A stretch of 64,000 nucleotides of DNA from Micromonospora cabrerizensis (GCF_022230955.1 NZ_JAKKFI010000081.1:1-64000); one strand, 5' to 3'. Shown: positions 7,826 to 16,277, counted from the stretch's first letter. Numbers and translations are program-made. The notes: a model not told the origin generated them from the letters alone.

Positions 7826-8809
7826 GTGTTGCCCAACCTGGTGGTGGACACGACGGCCCTGCCTCCGGCGGACAGGTTCGCGTTCTGGTATGCCCTGGTT
7901 GCCCAGGAGACGGCACCGGCGCACATCACCAGCGGCCACCTGGACAACTTCGTCGCGTACGCGCAGGCCATCGATCTTGGCCGTATCCGGATGACCTCGC
8001 TGCGCTACCCGTCGCTGGACTCGATCCGGCCCACGAAACTGGTCCGCAGAGCCGAGGGGGACGTGTATCAACTCGCGCTACCACTGACGGGCCGCAGCAC
8101 CCTGATCCAGGACCGCACGGAAACCACGCTGGAAGCCGCCAACCACTTCACGCTCCTGGACACCGCGCTTCCGCACGTCGCCCGGCACCGCGCGGACGGC
8201 CCCGGTCTCGCCACGACGATCACCCTGCAGATACCGCACGCGGTGCTGCCCCTGGCGCCGGACCGGCTGCGCCGCGTGTTGGCCACGCCGATGCCGTCGC
8301 ACCTCGGCGTCGGCGGGCTGTTGGCCCACCACCTGCGGGGCATCGCGGCGCACCCGGAGCAGTTCGAGCCGGCCCAGGCCGAGATCCTGGGTGGGGTGGC
8401 GGTGGATCTGCTCACGGCCGCGCTCGCTCAGTACCTCGACATCGAGGACACCCTGTCACCGGAGGCCCAGCAAACCACGCTGCGGGCCCGCGTCGTCGAC
8501 TTCATCGACCGCCACCTCGACAGCTTCGAGCTCAGCCCGAGTAGCGTCGCCGCCGCCCACCACATCTCGCTGCGGTCGCTGCACCGCCTGTTCGAGGCGG
8601 AGGCGACCACGGTCGCCGAACTCATCCGTGTCAAGCGTCTGGAGCAGTGCCGGCGTGATCTCGGCAACCCGCTGCTGCGGCAGCCGGTCCACGTCATAGC
8701 CGCCCGTTGGGGTTTCCCGGACCGGGCCCACTTCAGCCGCCTCTTCCGTGCCCACTACGGACGTTCGCCGCAGGAGTACCGGACGGGCGCCGCTCGCCAG
8801 CACCGGTGA
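7826..8809 (+). CDS. AraC family transcriptional regulator
   Basis: A 327-residue regulator. The first 200 residues form an AraC_binding_2 type sensory domain (FWYALVAQE, LTGRSTLIQDRTET). The last 100 residues hold two HTH motifs (SVAAAHHISLRSLHRLFEAE and HVIAARWGFPDRAHFSRLFR) and the closing YGRSPQEYR signature. GTG 7826 is chosen because GGAGGTGA lies 5 nt before it; the in-frame ATG 7805 is inside that ribosome-binding region and is less likely. It is divergent from the MDMPI-like gene. Its inducer and targets are unknown. Confidence 0.9.
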   Translation: MLPNLVVDTTALPPADRFAFWYALVAQETAPAHITSGHLDNFVAYAQAIDLGRIRMTSLRYPSLDSIRPTKLVRRAEGDVYQLALPLTGRSTLIQDRTETTLEAANHFTLLDTALPHVARHRADGPGLATTITLQIPHAVLPLAPDRLRRVLATPMPSHLGVGGLLAHHLRGIAAHPEQFEPAQAEILGGVAVDLLTAALAQYLDIEDTLSPEAQQTTLRARVVDFIDRHLDSFELSPSSVAAAHHISLRSLHRLFEAEATTVAELIRVKRLEQCRRDLGNPLLRQPVHVIAARWGFPDRAHFSRLFRAHYGRSPQEYRTGAARQHR

Positions 8810-8822
8810 CCGCCGCCGGCCG

Positions 8823-9299
8823 CTAGCGCCGACGGTCGGTCGGATCGTCGGCGACGAAGTCACGGACAGCGGCGCGGATGCTCTCGCCGTACGGGTCGTC
8901 GGGTAGCCGCACCAGGTGTTCACGGGCTCGGGCGAGGTGCTCCCGGGCCAGATCGACGTTACCCAGGCGTCGGTGACAGTCGGCCAGGTTGAGGTACAGC
9001 GACGGCAGGAACGCCTGGACCTGTAGCGAGGGCAGGTATTCCTGGGCGCGTTCGTCGGTCAGGTCGGACACGGCGGCCAGGGCTCGTTCGTCCCAGCCCA
9101 GTTCCGCCTCGGTGGTGTCCTGCAGGTCGGCGAGGTAGTGCGCCAGGGTGCAGCGGTGCAGGGCGTCACCGGTGGGCCCGAGCTCGTCCCACAACGCGGT
9201 GAGCAGCTCGCGGGCCCGGGCAGGTGTGCCGCCCTGGCCGAGCTGTACGGCCTCGATGATGCGGGTCATGGTCGGGTCCGCGGTCGCTTGGTCGGTCAT
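8823..9299 (-). CDS. Tetratricopeptide-repeat-like protein
   Basis: A 158-residue helical protein. Residues of roughly 20-140 read as TPR-like helix pairs, for example ALHRCTLAHYLADLQDTT and SLYLNLADCHRRLGNVDLAREHLARA. Similar small TPR proteins occur in actinobacteria next to regulators or transporters and are presumed to mediate protein contacts; no enzymatic motif is present. It converges on the AraC gene (13-nt gap) and is divergent from the ABC exporter operon across 115 nt. That spacer is relatively AT-rich and carries the exporter promoter. Confidence 0.72.
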   Translation of the reverse strand: MTDQATADPTMTRIIEAVQLGQGGTPARARELLTALWDELGPTGDALHRCTLAHYLADLQDTTEAELGWDERALAAVSDLTDERAQEYLPSLQVQAFLPSLYLNLADCHRRLGNVDLAREHLARAREHLVRLPDDPYGESIRAAVRDFVADDPTDRRR

Positions 9300-9378
9300 G
9301 TCGCCGATGGTCGGGCCTCAACCCGGTCGAGGGTCAAATCCGCGACGCGTCGAGTATTTACATACCCTTGCTCAAATC

Positions 9379-9408
9379 TTGCGTTCCACTGTCGAGTTTC
9401 CCTAGGCT
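9379..9408 (+). promoter_or_regulatory. Probable leaderless promoter of the ABC exporter operon
   Basis: TTGCGT (9379-9384) and TAGGCT (9403-9408) are separated by 18 bp. GTG 9415 begins 6 nt after the -10 box, the spacing repeatedly seen for leaderless genes in this window. An upstream AT-rich stretch (9353-9380) may aid promoter function. Confidence 0.5.
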
Positions 9409-9414
9409 GCCGTG

Positions 9415-10389
9415 GTGAGCGAGCATCCGCTGGTCGAGGCGAGAGATCTGTCCAAGGTCTATCCACCGCGTGGGTCCACAGCGGAGTTCCACGCGGTCGA
9501 CGGCATCGACTTCGAGGTCCAGCGGGGAGAGTCCTTCGGGCTTCTCGGCCCCAACGGCGCCGGCAAGTCCACCACCATGCGGATGATCGCCGCGACGTCA
9601 CCGATCAGCGGCGGCAGTCTGCGCGTGCTCGGCATGGACCCGATGAGACAGGGGCCCGAGATCCGCGCCCGGCTGGGCGTCGTGACGCAGGACGACTACC
9701 TGGACAACGAGCTCACCGTCCGGGAGAACCTGCACATCTACGGGCGGTACTTCAGCCTGCCCCGGGCCGTCATCCGGGACCGCGCGACCCGCCTGCTGGA
9801 CTTCGCCCAGCTCCAGGAGAAGGCCGGCGACCAGGTCGAGACGCTCTCCGGCGGTATGCGCCGGCGGCTGACCATCGCCCGCTCCCTGATCAACGAACCC
9901 GACATCCTGCTCCTCGACGAGCCGACCACCGGCCTCGACCCGCAGGCCCGACACATCCTGTGGGACCGGCTCTTCCAGCTCAAGCAGCAGGGCGTCACGC
10001 TCATCCTCACCACGCACTACATGGACGAGGCCGAGCAGCTCTGCGACCGGCTGATCGTCGTCGACCACGGCCGGATCGTCGCGCAGGGCTCCCCCCGGGA
10101 ACTGATCACCAGATACGCCACCCGTGAGGTCCTGGAACTGCGGTTTCGCCTCGACGACCGGGACACCGCGACGGAGAAGCTCCGGACCTCGGCGCTGGCC
10201 ACCGGCGGCAGCGACACCGACGGCCGCGTCGAACTGCTCGCCGACCGGGTGCTCGTCTACACCGCCGACGGCGAGGCCGCCCTCGCCGCGGTGCACGCCA
10301 TGTCGCTCACACCGCTCACCGCACTGGTCCGCCGCGCGACGTTGGAGGACGTGTTCCTCACGCTCACCGGCCGATCGCTCATCGAGTAG
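9415..10389 (+). CDS. ABC transporter ATP-binding protein, DrrA-like
   Basis: A 324-residue ATPase. Walker A GPNGAGKST, signature LSGGMRRRL, Walker B ILLLDEPTTGLD and the H-loop TTHYMDE are all intact. A C-terminal domain of about 90 residues after the NBD (ELRFRLDDRD onward, ending TLEDVFLTLTGRSL) is typical of the DrrA/NodI drug-resistance and polysaccharide-export group. With the two ABC-2 permeases downstream it should form an exporter for hydrophobic drugs, lipids or natural products. GTG 9415 is favoured by the leaderless -10 box; GTG 9412 directly precedes it. Spacing to the next gene is 14 nt. Confidence 0.92.
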   Translation: MSEHPLVEARDLSKVYPPRGSTAEFHAVDGIDFEVQRGESFGLLGPNGAGKSTTMRMIAATSPISGGSLRVLGMDPMRQGPEIRARLGVVTQDDYLDNELTVRENLHIYGRYFSLPRAVIRDRATRLLDFAQLQEKAGDQVETLSGGMRRRLTIARSLINEPDILLLDEPTTGLDPQARHILWDRLFQLKQQGVTLILTTHYMDEAEQLCDRLIVVDHGRIVAQGSPRELITRYATREVLELRFRLDDRDTATEKLRTSALATGGSDTDGRVELLADRVLVYTADGEAALAAVHAMSLTPLTALVRRATLEDVFLTLTGRSLIE

Positions 10390-10403
10390 CAGGAGAGACC
10401 ACG

Positions 10404-11162
10404 GTGCTGCACGCATTCGGATACTGGGTCACGCGCTACCGGCGCACCTGGCGTGGCTCCATCGTGATCAACGTACTGAACCCGTTGCTGTTCCTCATCG
10501 GAATCGGTGCAGGCCTGGGCGCCCTCGTCGACGACAACGCGCCGGCCCAGATCGCCGGCGTCTCCTACGCGGCGTTCTTCGCCCCGGGCATGCTGGCCGC
10601 CGCCGCGATGCAGAACGCGTTCCTGGAGGGGTCCGCGGGAGTCGCCCGGGCAGCGGGTTTCGGGGCCTACCGGAGCGCCACCCCGACGCCACTCAACCCG
10701 GAGCAACTTGCCGCCGGGCACCTGCTGTTCATCACCTTCCGGGTGCTCATCGCCAGCGCTGCCTTCATCGTGGTGATGGCCGCGTTCGGGTTGATCGGGG
10801 GCTGGTGGGCGCTCGGCGCCCTGCTCGGCGCGACGCTGACCGGGGTCGCGTTCGCGGCGCCGGCCGCCGCGTGGGCCGTCGGCGTACGCAAGCTGCGCCA
10901 CATCGACACGGTGTTCCGCTTCGTCATCATGCCGCTGTACATGTTCTCCGGCACGTTCTTCGCCGTCTCGCAGCTACCGGAGTGGATCCGACCGGTCTCC
11001 TACCTGCTGCCGCTGTGGCACGGGGTGGAGCTGTGCCGCACCCTCAGCCTCGGCACCGCGACGATCACCGGCAGCTCCGTGCACATCGCGTACCTGCTGA
11101 CCCTTGCCGTCGGCGGTTTCCTGGTCGCCCGGGTCACCTACCGCAGGCGGTTGCACCCGTGA
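10404..11162 (+). CDS. ABC-2 type permease, first of pair
   Basis: A 252-residue membrane protein with about six hydrophobic segments and the ABC-2 core (LPEWIRPVSYLLPLWHGVEL near the C-terminus, where family members carry a P-x-x-H motif). It starts at GTG 10404 after AGGAGAG. It lies between the ATPase gene and a second permease gene, so the exporter is probably an ATPase dimer with a permease heterodimer. The substrate is unknown; the LPLWHGVELCR motif resembles the NodJ/DrrB branch. Confidence 0.88.
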   Translation: MLHAFGYWVTRYRRTWRGSIVINVLNPLLFLIGIGAGLGALVDDNAPAQIAGVSYAAFFAPGMLAAAAMQNAFLEGSAGVARAAGFGAYRSATPTPLNPEQLAAGHLLFITFRVLIASAAFIVVMAAFGLIGGWWALGALLGATLTGVAFAAPAAAWAVGVRKLRHIDTVFRFVIMPLYMFSGTFFAVSQLPEWIRPVSYLLPLWHGVELCRTLSLGTATITGSSVHIAYLLTLAVGGFLVARVTYRRRLHP

Positions 11163-11193
11163 CGGCCCACGTCCGAAGCCCCGGGGAGACAGC

Positions 11194-11976
11194 ATGACCA
11201 GCGTCGTCGTACCCACCTGGACGAGCCGCCGCGCCCTCGCGCTCGTCGAACGCAACGTCATGGTCTACCGCCGGTCGGTCACGCCGTTGCTCAACGCGCT
11301 CGTCGAACCGGTCCTGTACCTGTTGTCGATCGGTGTCGGCGTCGGGATGCTCGTCGGCACCGTCCCCGGGGTCGACGTCCCGTACGCCGCCTACGTTGCC
11401 CCGGCGATCCTGGCCACGACCGCGATGAACACCGCGTTCAACCAGACCAGCTTCGGCGTCTTCAGCCGGATGAGGGTCGAGAAGACCTACCAGGCGATCC
11501 TGCCGACACCGCTCTCCGTCACCGACATCGCCGTCGGCGAGGTCACCAGTGCGATGATCAACGCGTTGCTGACGTCGATCGGTTTCCTCACCCTCATGGC
11601 GGTCGGCGGTCTGGTCACCTCGGCCTGGGTGCTGCTGGCCCTGCCGGCGTCGGTGCTGATCGCGTACGCGTTCGCGGCTGGCGGCCTGGCCGTCACGACG
11701 TACCTGCGCGACTTCCCGGACTTCCAGTACATCCAGCTGTTCATGCTGCCGATGTACCTGTTCGCGACGACGTTCTATCCCCTGTCGGTCTACCCGGAGG
11801 CGGTGCGACCCCTGATCCAGGCCCTGCCGCTCTACCACAGCATCGAGCTGGTCCGTGAGCCCGCTCTGGGCCGGCTCGGCTGGGACCTGCTGATCCCGGT
11901 GGTCTACCTCGTCGCGTTCGGCTCGATCGCGATGTACGTCGCCACCCGTCGAATGACCCGCGCGATGCTGCGCTGA
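11194..11976 (+). CDS. ABC-2 type permease, second of pair
   Basis: A 260-residue membrane protein, again with six hydrophobic segments and the C-terminal ABC-2 motif (ALPLYHSIELVREPALG). It shares clear similarity in layout with the preceding permease: NVLNPLLFLIGIGAG in one corresponds to NALVEPVLYLLSIGVG in the other. The two therefore probably arose by duplication and form a heterodimer. ATG 11194 follows GGGGAGA. A hairpin built from the two convergent stop regions (11970-11999) ends the operon. Confidence 0.88.
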   Translation: MTSVVVPTWTSRRALALVERNVMVYRRSVTPLLNALVEPVLYLLSIGVGVGMLVGTVPGVDVPYAAYVAPAILATTAMNTAFNQTSFGVFSRMRVEKTYQAILPTPLSVTDIAVGEVTSAMINALLTSIGFLTLMAVGGLVTSAWVLLALPASVLIAYAFAAGGLAVTTYLRDFPDFQYIQLFMLPMYLFATTFYPLSVYPEAVRPLIQALPLYHSIELVREPALGRLGWDLLIPVVYLVAFGSIAMYVATRRMTRAMLR

Positions 11977-11999
11977 TCGGCTCTCGAGCGCGTCAGCGC
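11970..11999. terminator. Bidirectional hairpin between convergent genes
   Basis: GCGCTGA (11970-11976) pairs with TCAGCGC (11993-11999) across a 16-nt loop. Each arm contains the TGA stop of one of the two convergent genes, both of which end in an Arg codon CGC before TGA. The stem is short (7 bp) and no U-tract follows, so termination strength is uncertain. Confidence 0.4.
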
Positions 12000-12856
12000 T
12001 GGGCGACGACGGCCTCGAGCACCGAGCGGACGGATTTCGGGCGGTGGCCGATGACTGCCTCCAGCGTCGGACCGGTCACGGCGAACTCCTTCTCCCGCGC
12101 CGCGCGGTACATGCCCAGAGTGAAGTCGGCCGCCGCCGCGGGCATACCTCGCTCGATGGCGGACGCCCGCCACTGGTCGTCATCCACGACGACACGTTCG
12201 ACGGTGCGCCCCGTGATGTCGCTGAGGATGGCGGCCACCGCTTCGAGATCCAGCATCTCCGAGGCGGTCAGCGGTGCCGTGACCCCGTCGAGTACGCCAT
12301 CCTCGGTGAGAGCGACGGCTGCCGCCTCGGCCAGGTCGGCGTGCGCGGTCCAGGAGACCGGGCCGTCCGCCGGTGCCACGAGTTGCCCGGTCTCCAGTGC
12401 CGTGCCGACGGAGAAGCTGAGCGTGCTCGTGTAGAACCCGTTGCGCAGGGCGGTGAAGGGAACCCCCAGCCCGGCCAGGTGTTCCTCGGTCGCGGCGTGC
12501 GTGGGCTGGGCGGCGAAGAGCGAGTCCCGGGAGGCGGCCTGGTGGCTGGTGTAGAGGATTCGACTGGCTCCCGCGGCGCGGGCGGCGTCGATGGCGTCGC
12601 GGTTCGCGACGAACGCGCCGGGGCCGCGAATGGCGGCGGAGACGATGAGGACCTTGTCGGCACCCTCGAAGGCGTGCCCCAACGTGGCCGGGTCGGTGAA
12701 GTCCGCGGCGCGCACCCGCACCCCGCGCTCGGCGAGGCCGGCCGCCCTGTCGACGTCGCGCACGCTCACGCCCACGGCGTCGGGCGACAGCCGGTCGAGC
12801 AGCCGGCCGACGATCTGGGATCCGAGCTGGCCGGTGGCACCGGTGACGACGATCAT
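11993..12856 (-). CDS. NmrA-like NAD(P)H-binding oxidoreductase (QorB-like)
   Basis: A 287-residue atypical SDR. It starts with the NAD(P)-binding motif VTGATGQLGSQIV, and LYTSHQAASRDS and NGFYTSTLSFSVG mark the NmrA/quinone-oxidoreductase type 2 group. Classical Tyr-Lys catalysis is not obvious, so it may reduce quinones or serve as a redox sensor. ATG 12856 follows AAGGAG by 9 nt; the GTG three codons upstream overlaps that ribosome-binding site. It is divergent from a TetR gene whose start lies 85 nt away, and the spacer contains repeated GTTAGCAyCGrT elements. Confidence 0.85.
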   Translation of the reverse strand: MIVVTGATGQLGSQIVGRLLDRLSPDAVGVSVRDVDRAAGLAERGVRVRAADFTDPATLGHAFEGADKVLIVSAAIRGPGAFVANRDAIDAARAAGASRILYTSHQAASRDSLFAAQPTHAATEEHLAGLGVPFTALRNGFYTSTLSFSVGTALETGQLVAPADGPVSWTAHADLAEAAAVALTEDGVLDGVTAPLTASEMLDLEAVAAILSDITGRTVERVVVDDDQWRASAIERGMPAAAADFTLGMYRAAREKEFAVTGPTLEAVIGHRPKSVRSVLEAVVAQR

Positions 12857-12893
12857 GGTGAACACTCCTTGTTATCGACGCTACGGCGCAGAC

Positions 12894-12940
12894 GTTAGCA
12901 CCGATAATTCGCGGATAACAAACCACTGTTAGCATCGGTT
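12894..12940 (+). promoter_or_regulatory. Leaderless promoter and candidate operator repeats of the TetR gene
   Basis: Two direct repeats, GTTAGCACCGATA (12894-12906) and GTTAGCATCGGTT (12928-12940), are 34 bp apart. The second contains TAGCAT (12930-12935), a -10 box 6 nt before the ATG at 12942. TGTTATC near 12870 and GATAACA near 12914 also form a widely spaced inverted repeat. These are the best candidates for the TetR binding site controlling both divergent genes. Confidence 0.5.
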
Positions 12941-12941
12941 C

Positions 12942-13646
12942 ATGGTGACGACCCAGGACACCCGCGACGACGTCCGTGCGGGCATCGTCTCGGCAGCGAC
13001 CCAACTGCTGCGGGAGAAGGGTGCGAACGCGGTGACGACGCGCGCCGTCGCCCAGGCCGCGGGCGTGCAGGCACCGACCATCTATCGCCTGTTCGGCGAC
13101 AAGGACGGACTCGTCGACGCCGTCGCCGAGCACGTCATGGCCACCTACGTCAGCGGCAAATCCGTCGCAGCGGACGGCGACCCGGTCGCGGACCTGCGCG
13201 CCGGATGGCGCGCGCACGTGGAGTTCGGCCTGACAAACCCCGAGCTGTACGCGCTGATCGGCACCCGGGGGAGCGGTGCGCCCTCGCCGGCAACGGTCGC
13301 CGGCCTCGACGTGCTACGCCGCCGGGTCCGACGACTCGCCGCGGCAGGCCTCCTCCGGGTCGATGAGGAGCGCGCGCTCATGATGATCCACTCTGCGGGC
13401 AACGGGACCATCCTCACGCTGCTGGGAATGCCCACCGGGCAGCGCGACCTCGGTCTGGGCGAGGCCATGCTCGATGCCGTGCTCGGCAGCATCCTGGCGA
13501 CAACTCCGGTAGCGCCCGACACCACCGCGAACGCGGTCGCGGTGACCTTCGCGACGGTGCTGCCCGACCTCCCGGGGCTCACCGACGCCGAACGCGCGCT
13601 GATGGCCGAGTGGCTCCACCGATCGCTGACCCACCAGACGCCGTGA
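12942..13646 (+). CDS. TetR family transcriptional regulator
   Basis: A 234-residue TetR protein. The HTH lies at residues of roughly 10-60 (AATQLLREKGANAVTTRAVA, then GVQAPTIYRLFGDKDGLVDA). The C-terminal domain is of the TetR_C type that is common in actinobacteria; no ligand can be inferred. The start at ATG 12942 appears leaderless. It is divergent from the NmrA-like gene, which is the likely target. A perfect 10-bp palindrome CGTGATCACG (13642-13651) overlaps its stop codon. Confidence 0.9.
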   Translation: MVTTQDTRDDVRAGIVSAATQLLREKGANAVTTRAVAQAAGVQAPTIYRLFGDKDGLVDAVAEHVMATYVSGKSVAADGDPVADLRAGWRAHVEFGLTNPELYALIGTRGSGAPSPATVAGLDVLRRRVRRLAAAGLLRVDEERALMMIHSAGNGTILTLLGMPTGQRDLGLGEAMLDAVLGSILATTPVAPDTTANAVAVTFATVLPDLPGLTDAERALMAEWLHRSLTHQTP

Positions 13647-13732
13647 TCACGTGACGAGGAAACAACTCGACGGGATCACGCCGGGGGTATAGCTTGCAGT
13701 CGACCGCGACACCGCCCGAGGAGGTGAGACCC

Positions 13733-13792
13733 ATGAACGTTGCAGCGATCTGGGTGCTCCCCCTTGCCGTCACGGTCGGGCGATTGACGTAG
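13733..13792 (+). CDS. 19-residue upstream ORF before rox
   Basis: ATG 13733 to TAG 13792 encodes MNVAAIWVLPLAVTVGRLT. It has the best ribosome-binding site in the area, GAGGAGGTGA (13718-13727), 5 nt before the ATG. A TATAGC -10-like box lies at 13688. A hairpin and then the monooxygenase start follow within 50 nt of its stop. It could be a regulatory leader peptide for rox or a remnant of a gene. It has no resistance-peptide motif that I recognise, so function is only suggested by position. Confidence 0.45.
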   Translation: MNVAAIWVLPLAVTVGRLT

Positions 13793-13800
13793 GTGTCGCC

Positions 13801-13828
13801 GGGAGCGCCCTGCCAACACGGCACTCCC
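13801..13828 (+). other. Hairpin abutting the rox ribosome-binding site
   Basis: GGGAGCGCC (13801-13809) can pair with GGCACTCCC (13820-13828) with one internal C/A mismatch and a 10-nt loop. The stem ends directly against GAGAGG (13829-13834), the ribosome-binding site for ATG 13843. The placement fits translational control or a weak terminator. Confidence 0.4.
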
Positions 13829-13842
13829 GAGAGGCAACACCT

Positions 13843-15369
13843 ATGCACCCTCCGCAATTCGCCGCCGACCCGCCGTCGACCGATCCGGTCGAGCGCGACA
13901 TCTGCCCGGCATCGTCGGCCCTCAACACCGATCGCGTGCCCCGCACCTGCGACGTGATCATTGTCGGATGTGGGCCGACCGGTGCGATGCTCGCCGCCGA
14001 ACTACGGCTGCACGACGTGCGGGTCCTCGTTCTGGAGAGGGAGACCGAGCCGACGTCGGCCGTCCGCATCGTCGGCCTGCACATCCGCAGTCTGGAGCTG
14101 ATGGCGATGCGCGGGCTGCTGGACCGCATCCTCCCGCACGGGCGGCGGCGTCCGGCCAGCGCCTACTTCGCCGGCATCCCCAAGCCCGCGCCCGAGGGCC
14201 TGGACTCCCGGTACGCCTATCTGCTGGGCATCCCACAGCCGGTCATCGAACGTCTGCTCGAAGAGCACGCCATCGACCTGGGCGCGCAGGTCCGGCGCGG
14301 TCGGTCGGTCGCCGGCTTCGAGCAGGACGACGAGGGTGTGACCGTCGAACTGGCCGACGGGGAGCAGTTGCGGTCGCGCTACCTCGTCGGCTGCGACGGC
14401 GGGCGCAGCACGGTGCGCAAACTGCTCGGCGTCGGCTTTCCCGGGGAGCCCGCCCGGACCGAGAGTCTGATGGGCGAGGTGGAAGTGGGCGTCCCGCAGG
14501 AGGAGATCGCCGCCACGGTGGCCGAGGTCCGCGAGACCCATCAGCGATTCTGGCTCCGGCCCGCGGGCGTCGGGGTCTACAGCGTCCTGGTGCCTGCCGT
14601 CGGGGTCAGCGACCGCGCCGAACCGCCCACCCTCGACGACCTCAAACAGCAGTTGCGCGCCATCGCCGGGACCGACTTCGGTGTGCACTCCCCGCGCTGG
14701 TTGTCCCGCTTCGGCGATGCCACCCGGCTGGCCGGCAGTTATCGGGTCGGGCGGGTGCTGCTGGCCGGCGACGCGGCGCACATCCATCCGCCCATCGGCG
14801 GACAGGGCCTCAACCTGGGCGTCCAGGACGCATTCAACCTCGGCTGGAAACTGGCCGCGCGGATCCGCGGCTGGGCGCCGCAGGCACTGCTGGACACCTA
14901 CCAGGCCGAACGCCGTCCGGTCGCCGAGGCGGTGCTGGACAACACCCGAGCACAGACGGAGCTTCTGTCCACCGAACCGGGCGCACAGGCGGTGCGCAGG
15001 CTGCTCACCGAGTTGATGGACTTCGACGAGGTGAACCTCCATCTGCTGGAGAAGATCACCGCCATCGGGATCCGTTACGACTTCGGCGGAGGCCCCGACC
15101 TGCTCGGTCGCCGCCTGCCCGACGTGGACACCAAACAGGGCCACCTCTACGGTCTGCTGCACCGCGGCCGCGGTCTGCTGCTGGACCGCACCGAACGCCT
15201 CACGGTTGGCGGGTGGTCAGACCGGGTGGACCACCTCGCGGATTCGACCGCGGCATTGGACGTTCCGGGTGTCCTGTTACGCCCCGACGGCCACATCGCC
15301 TGGATCGGCGACGACCAGCAGGACCTGGACGACCACCTCTCCCGCTGGTTCGGCGAGCCCGCCCACTGA
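13843..15369 (+). CDS. rox: Rifampicin monooxygenase homologue (Rox-like, FAD-dependent)
   Basis: A 508-residue class A flavoprotein monooxygenase. It has the FAD motif VGCGPTGAM near residue 46, the GCDGGRSTVRKLLGV segment, and GDAAHIHPPIGGQGLNLG for FAD/ribityl binding. From memory, long stretches match Streptomyces Rox, including LSRFGDATR, LDNTRAQ-ELLSTEPG and VLLRPDGH. Rox hydroxylates rifamycins and linearises the ansa bridge. The N-terminus is about 35 residues longer than Rox. ATG 13843 has GAGAGG 8 nt upstream; GTG 13936 would give the usual length but lacks such a site. The gene probably confers rifamycin tolerance; this is inference. Confidence 0.88.
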   Translation: MHPPQFAADPPSTDPVERDICPASSALNTDRVPRTCDVIIVGCGPTGAMLAAELRLHDVRVLVLERETEPTSAVRIVGLHIRSLELMAMRGLLDRILPHGRRRPASAYFAGIPKPAPEGLDSRYAYLLGIPQPVIERLLEEHAIDLGAQVRRGRSVAGFEQDDEGVTVELADGEQLRSRYLVGCDGGRSTVRKLLGVGFPGEPARTESLMGEVEVGVPQEEIAATVAEVRETHQRFWLRPAGVGVYSVLVPAVGVSDRAEPPTLDDLKQQLRAIAGTDFGVHSPRWLSRFGDATRLAGSYRVGRVLLAGDAAHIHPPIGGQGLNLGVQDAFNLGWKLAARIRGWAPQALLDTYQAERRPVAEAVLDNTRAQTELLSTEPGAQAVRRLLTELMDFDEVNLHLLEKITAIGIRYDFGGGPDLLGRRLPDVDTKQGHLYGLLHRGRGLLLDRTERLTVGGWSDRVDHLADSTAALDVPGVLLRPDGHIAWIGDDQQDLDDHLSRWFGEPAH

Positions 15370-15489
15370 TCTCGGGCCGGCGGCCGACTCCAGACAGGCC
15401 AGTGTCTGGCTCCAAGGTTGAGTCGCCACGTCGGTGTTGAGGGGTGTGGCGTCTTCCGGCGGAAAGAAGGGATCAGGGCGTGTCGACCC

Positions 15490-16158
15490 TCATGACGGGT
15501 TCTTGGGGGCGTCGTACTCGTCGTGCAGCCGCCACCACTGGTAAGGCTGGGTCTGCGGCCAGCCTTCCGGCGAGTCCTCCCAGGTCTCCTGTCGGCCGTA
15601 TGGCGTCAGGTCGAGGAAGGTCCAGTTACTGCCGAGCCGTTCCACGCCCCGGGCCGTGGTGGTGTAGGTGCGGAAGATCTGGTCGTCGGCGCGGAGGAAG
15701 ACGTTCAGCGCGAATCCGTCACCGGTTCCCATGTCGGCGTTGAAGCTGTTGTTCAGTGACGAGTACCAGGGGAGGTCCCAACCCATGCGCCGCCGCAGCG
15801 CCAACAGGTCGTCCAGTGGGCCATGGGACGTCAACGCCAGGGTGACGTCGCGGGCGTTGAGGTGGGCCGGGTGTCCGACGTTGTCGGTGAACAACGAGCA
15901 GCCGGAGCAGACAGCGTCGTCCCCGTGCCACATGAAGGTGTACACGATGAGCTGGCGGCGGCCCTGGAACAGGTCGCCGAGACTGGCGGGCCCGGACGGG
16001 CCCTCGAACACGTAGTCCCGCTCGACCGGCGTCATCGGTAGCCGGCGACGCGCCGCGGCCACCGCGTCGAGCTGGCGGGTGAGCGCCTTTTCGCGGACGC
16101 GCAGGGCGTCTACCGCGTCTTGCCAGTCCACGGTCGGCACGATCGGTGGATGGTTCAT
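15490..16158 (-). CDS. DUF899 thioredoxin-like protein
   Basis: A 222-residue DUF899 protein with a thioredoxin-like fold. The family stretch VYTFMWHGDDAVCSGCSLFTDN contains a CxxC motif (CSGC). SSLNNSFNADMGTG and a C-terminal Tyr/Trp-rich tail (QPYQWWRLHDEYD) are also characteristic. The role is presumed redox, but the substrate is unknown. ATG 16158 follows GGAGG by 6 nt. It is divergent from an HxlR gene, with a 17-bp palindrome between them, so it is likely the HxlR target. About 120 nt without a gene separate it from rox. Confidence 0.85.
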   Translation of the reverse strand: MNHPPIVPTVDWQDAVDALRVREKALTRQLDAVAAARRRLPMTPVERDYVFEGPSGPASLGDLFQGRRQLIVYTFMWHGDDAVCSGCSLFTDNVGHPAHLNARDVTLALTSHGPLDDLLALRRRMGWDLPWYSSLNNSFNADMGTGDGFALNVFLRADDQIFRTYTTTARGVERLGSNWTFLDLTPYGRQETWEDSPEGWPQTQPYQWWRLHDEYDAPKNPS

Positions 16159-16240
16159 GCGGGCCTCCTTTTGGCGTCCACACGCAGGTGGACAGAGTCG
16201 GCTTCTTGAGGGGACGGACTGATGTGACGCTAACAGAGTC

Positions 16241-16271
16241 AGTTCCTTCAAGGAACTATCTTGCGTATCGT
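16241..16271 (+). promoter_or_regulatory. HxlR operator palindrome and leaderless promoter
   Basis: AGTTCCTTCAAGGAACT (16241-16257) is a perfect 17-bp palindrome around one central base. Its left arm includes TTCCTT, a possible -35 that lies 17 bp before TATCGT (16266-16271). The HxlR ATG at 16278 begins 6 nt after this -10 box. Binding here would autoregulate hxlR and control the divergent DUF899 gene. Confidence 0.68.
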
Positions 16272-16277
16272 GGTGTC

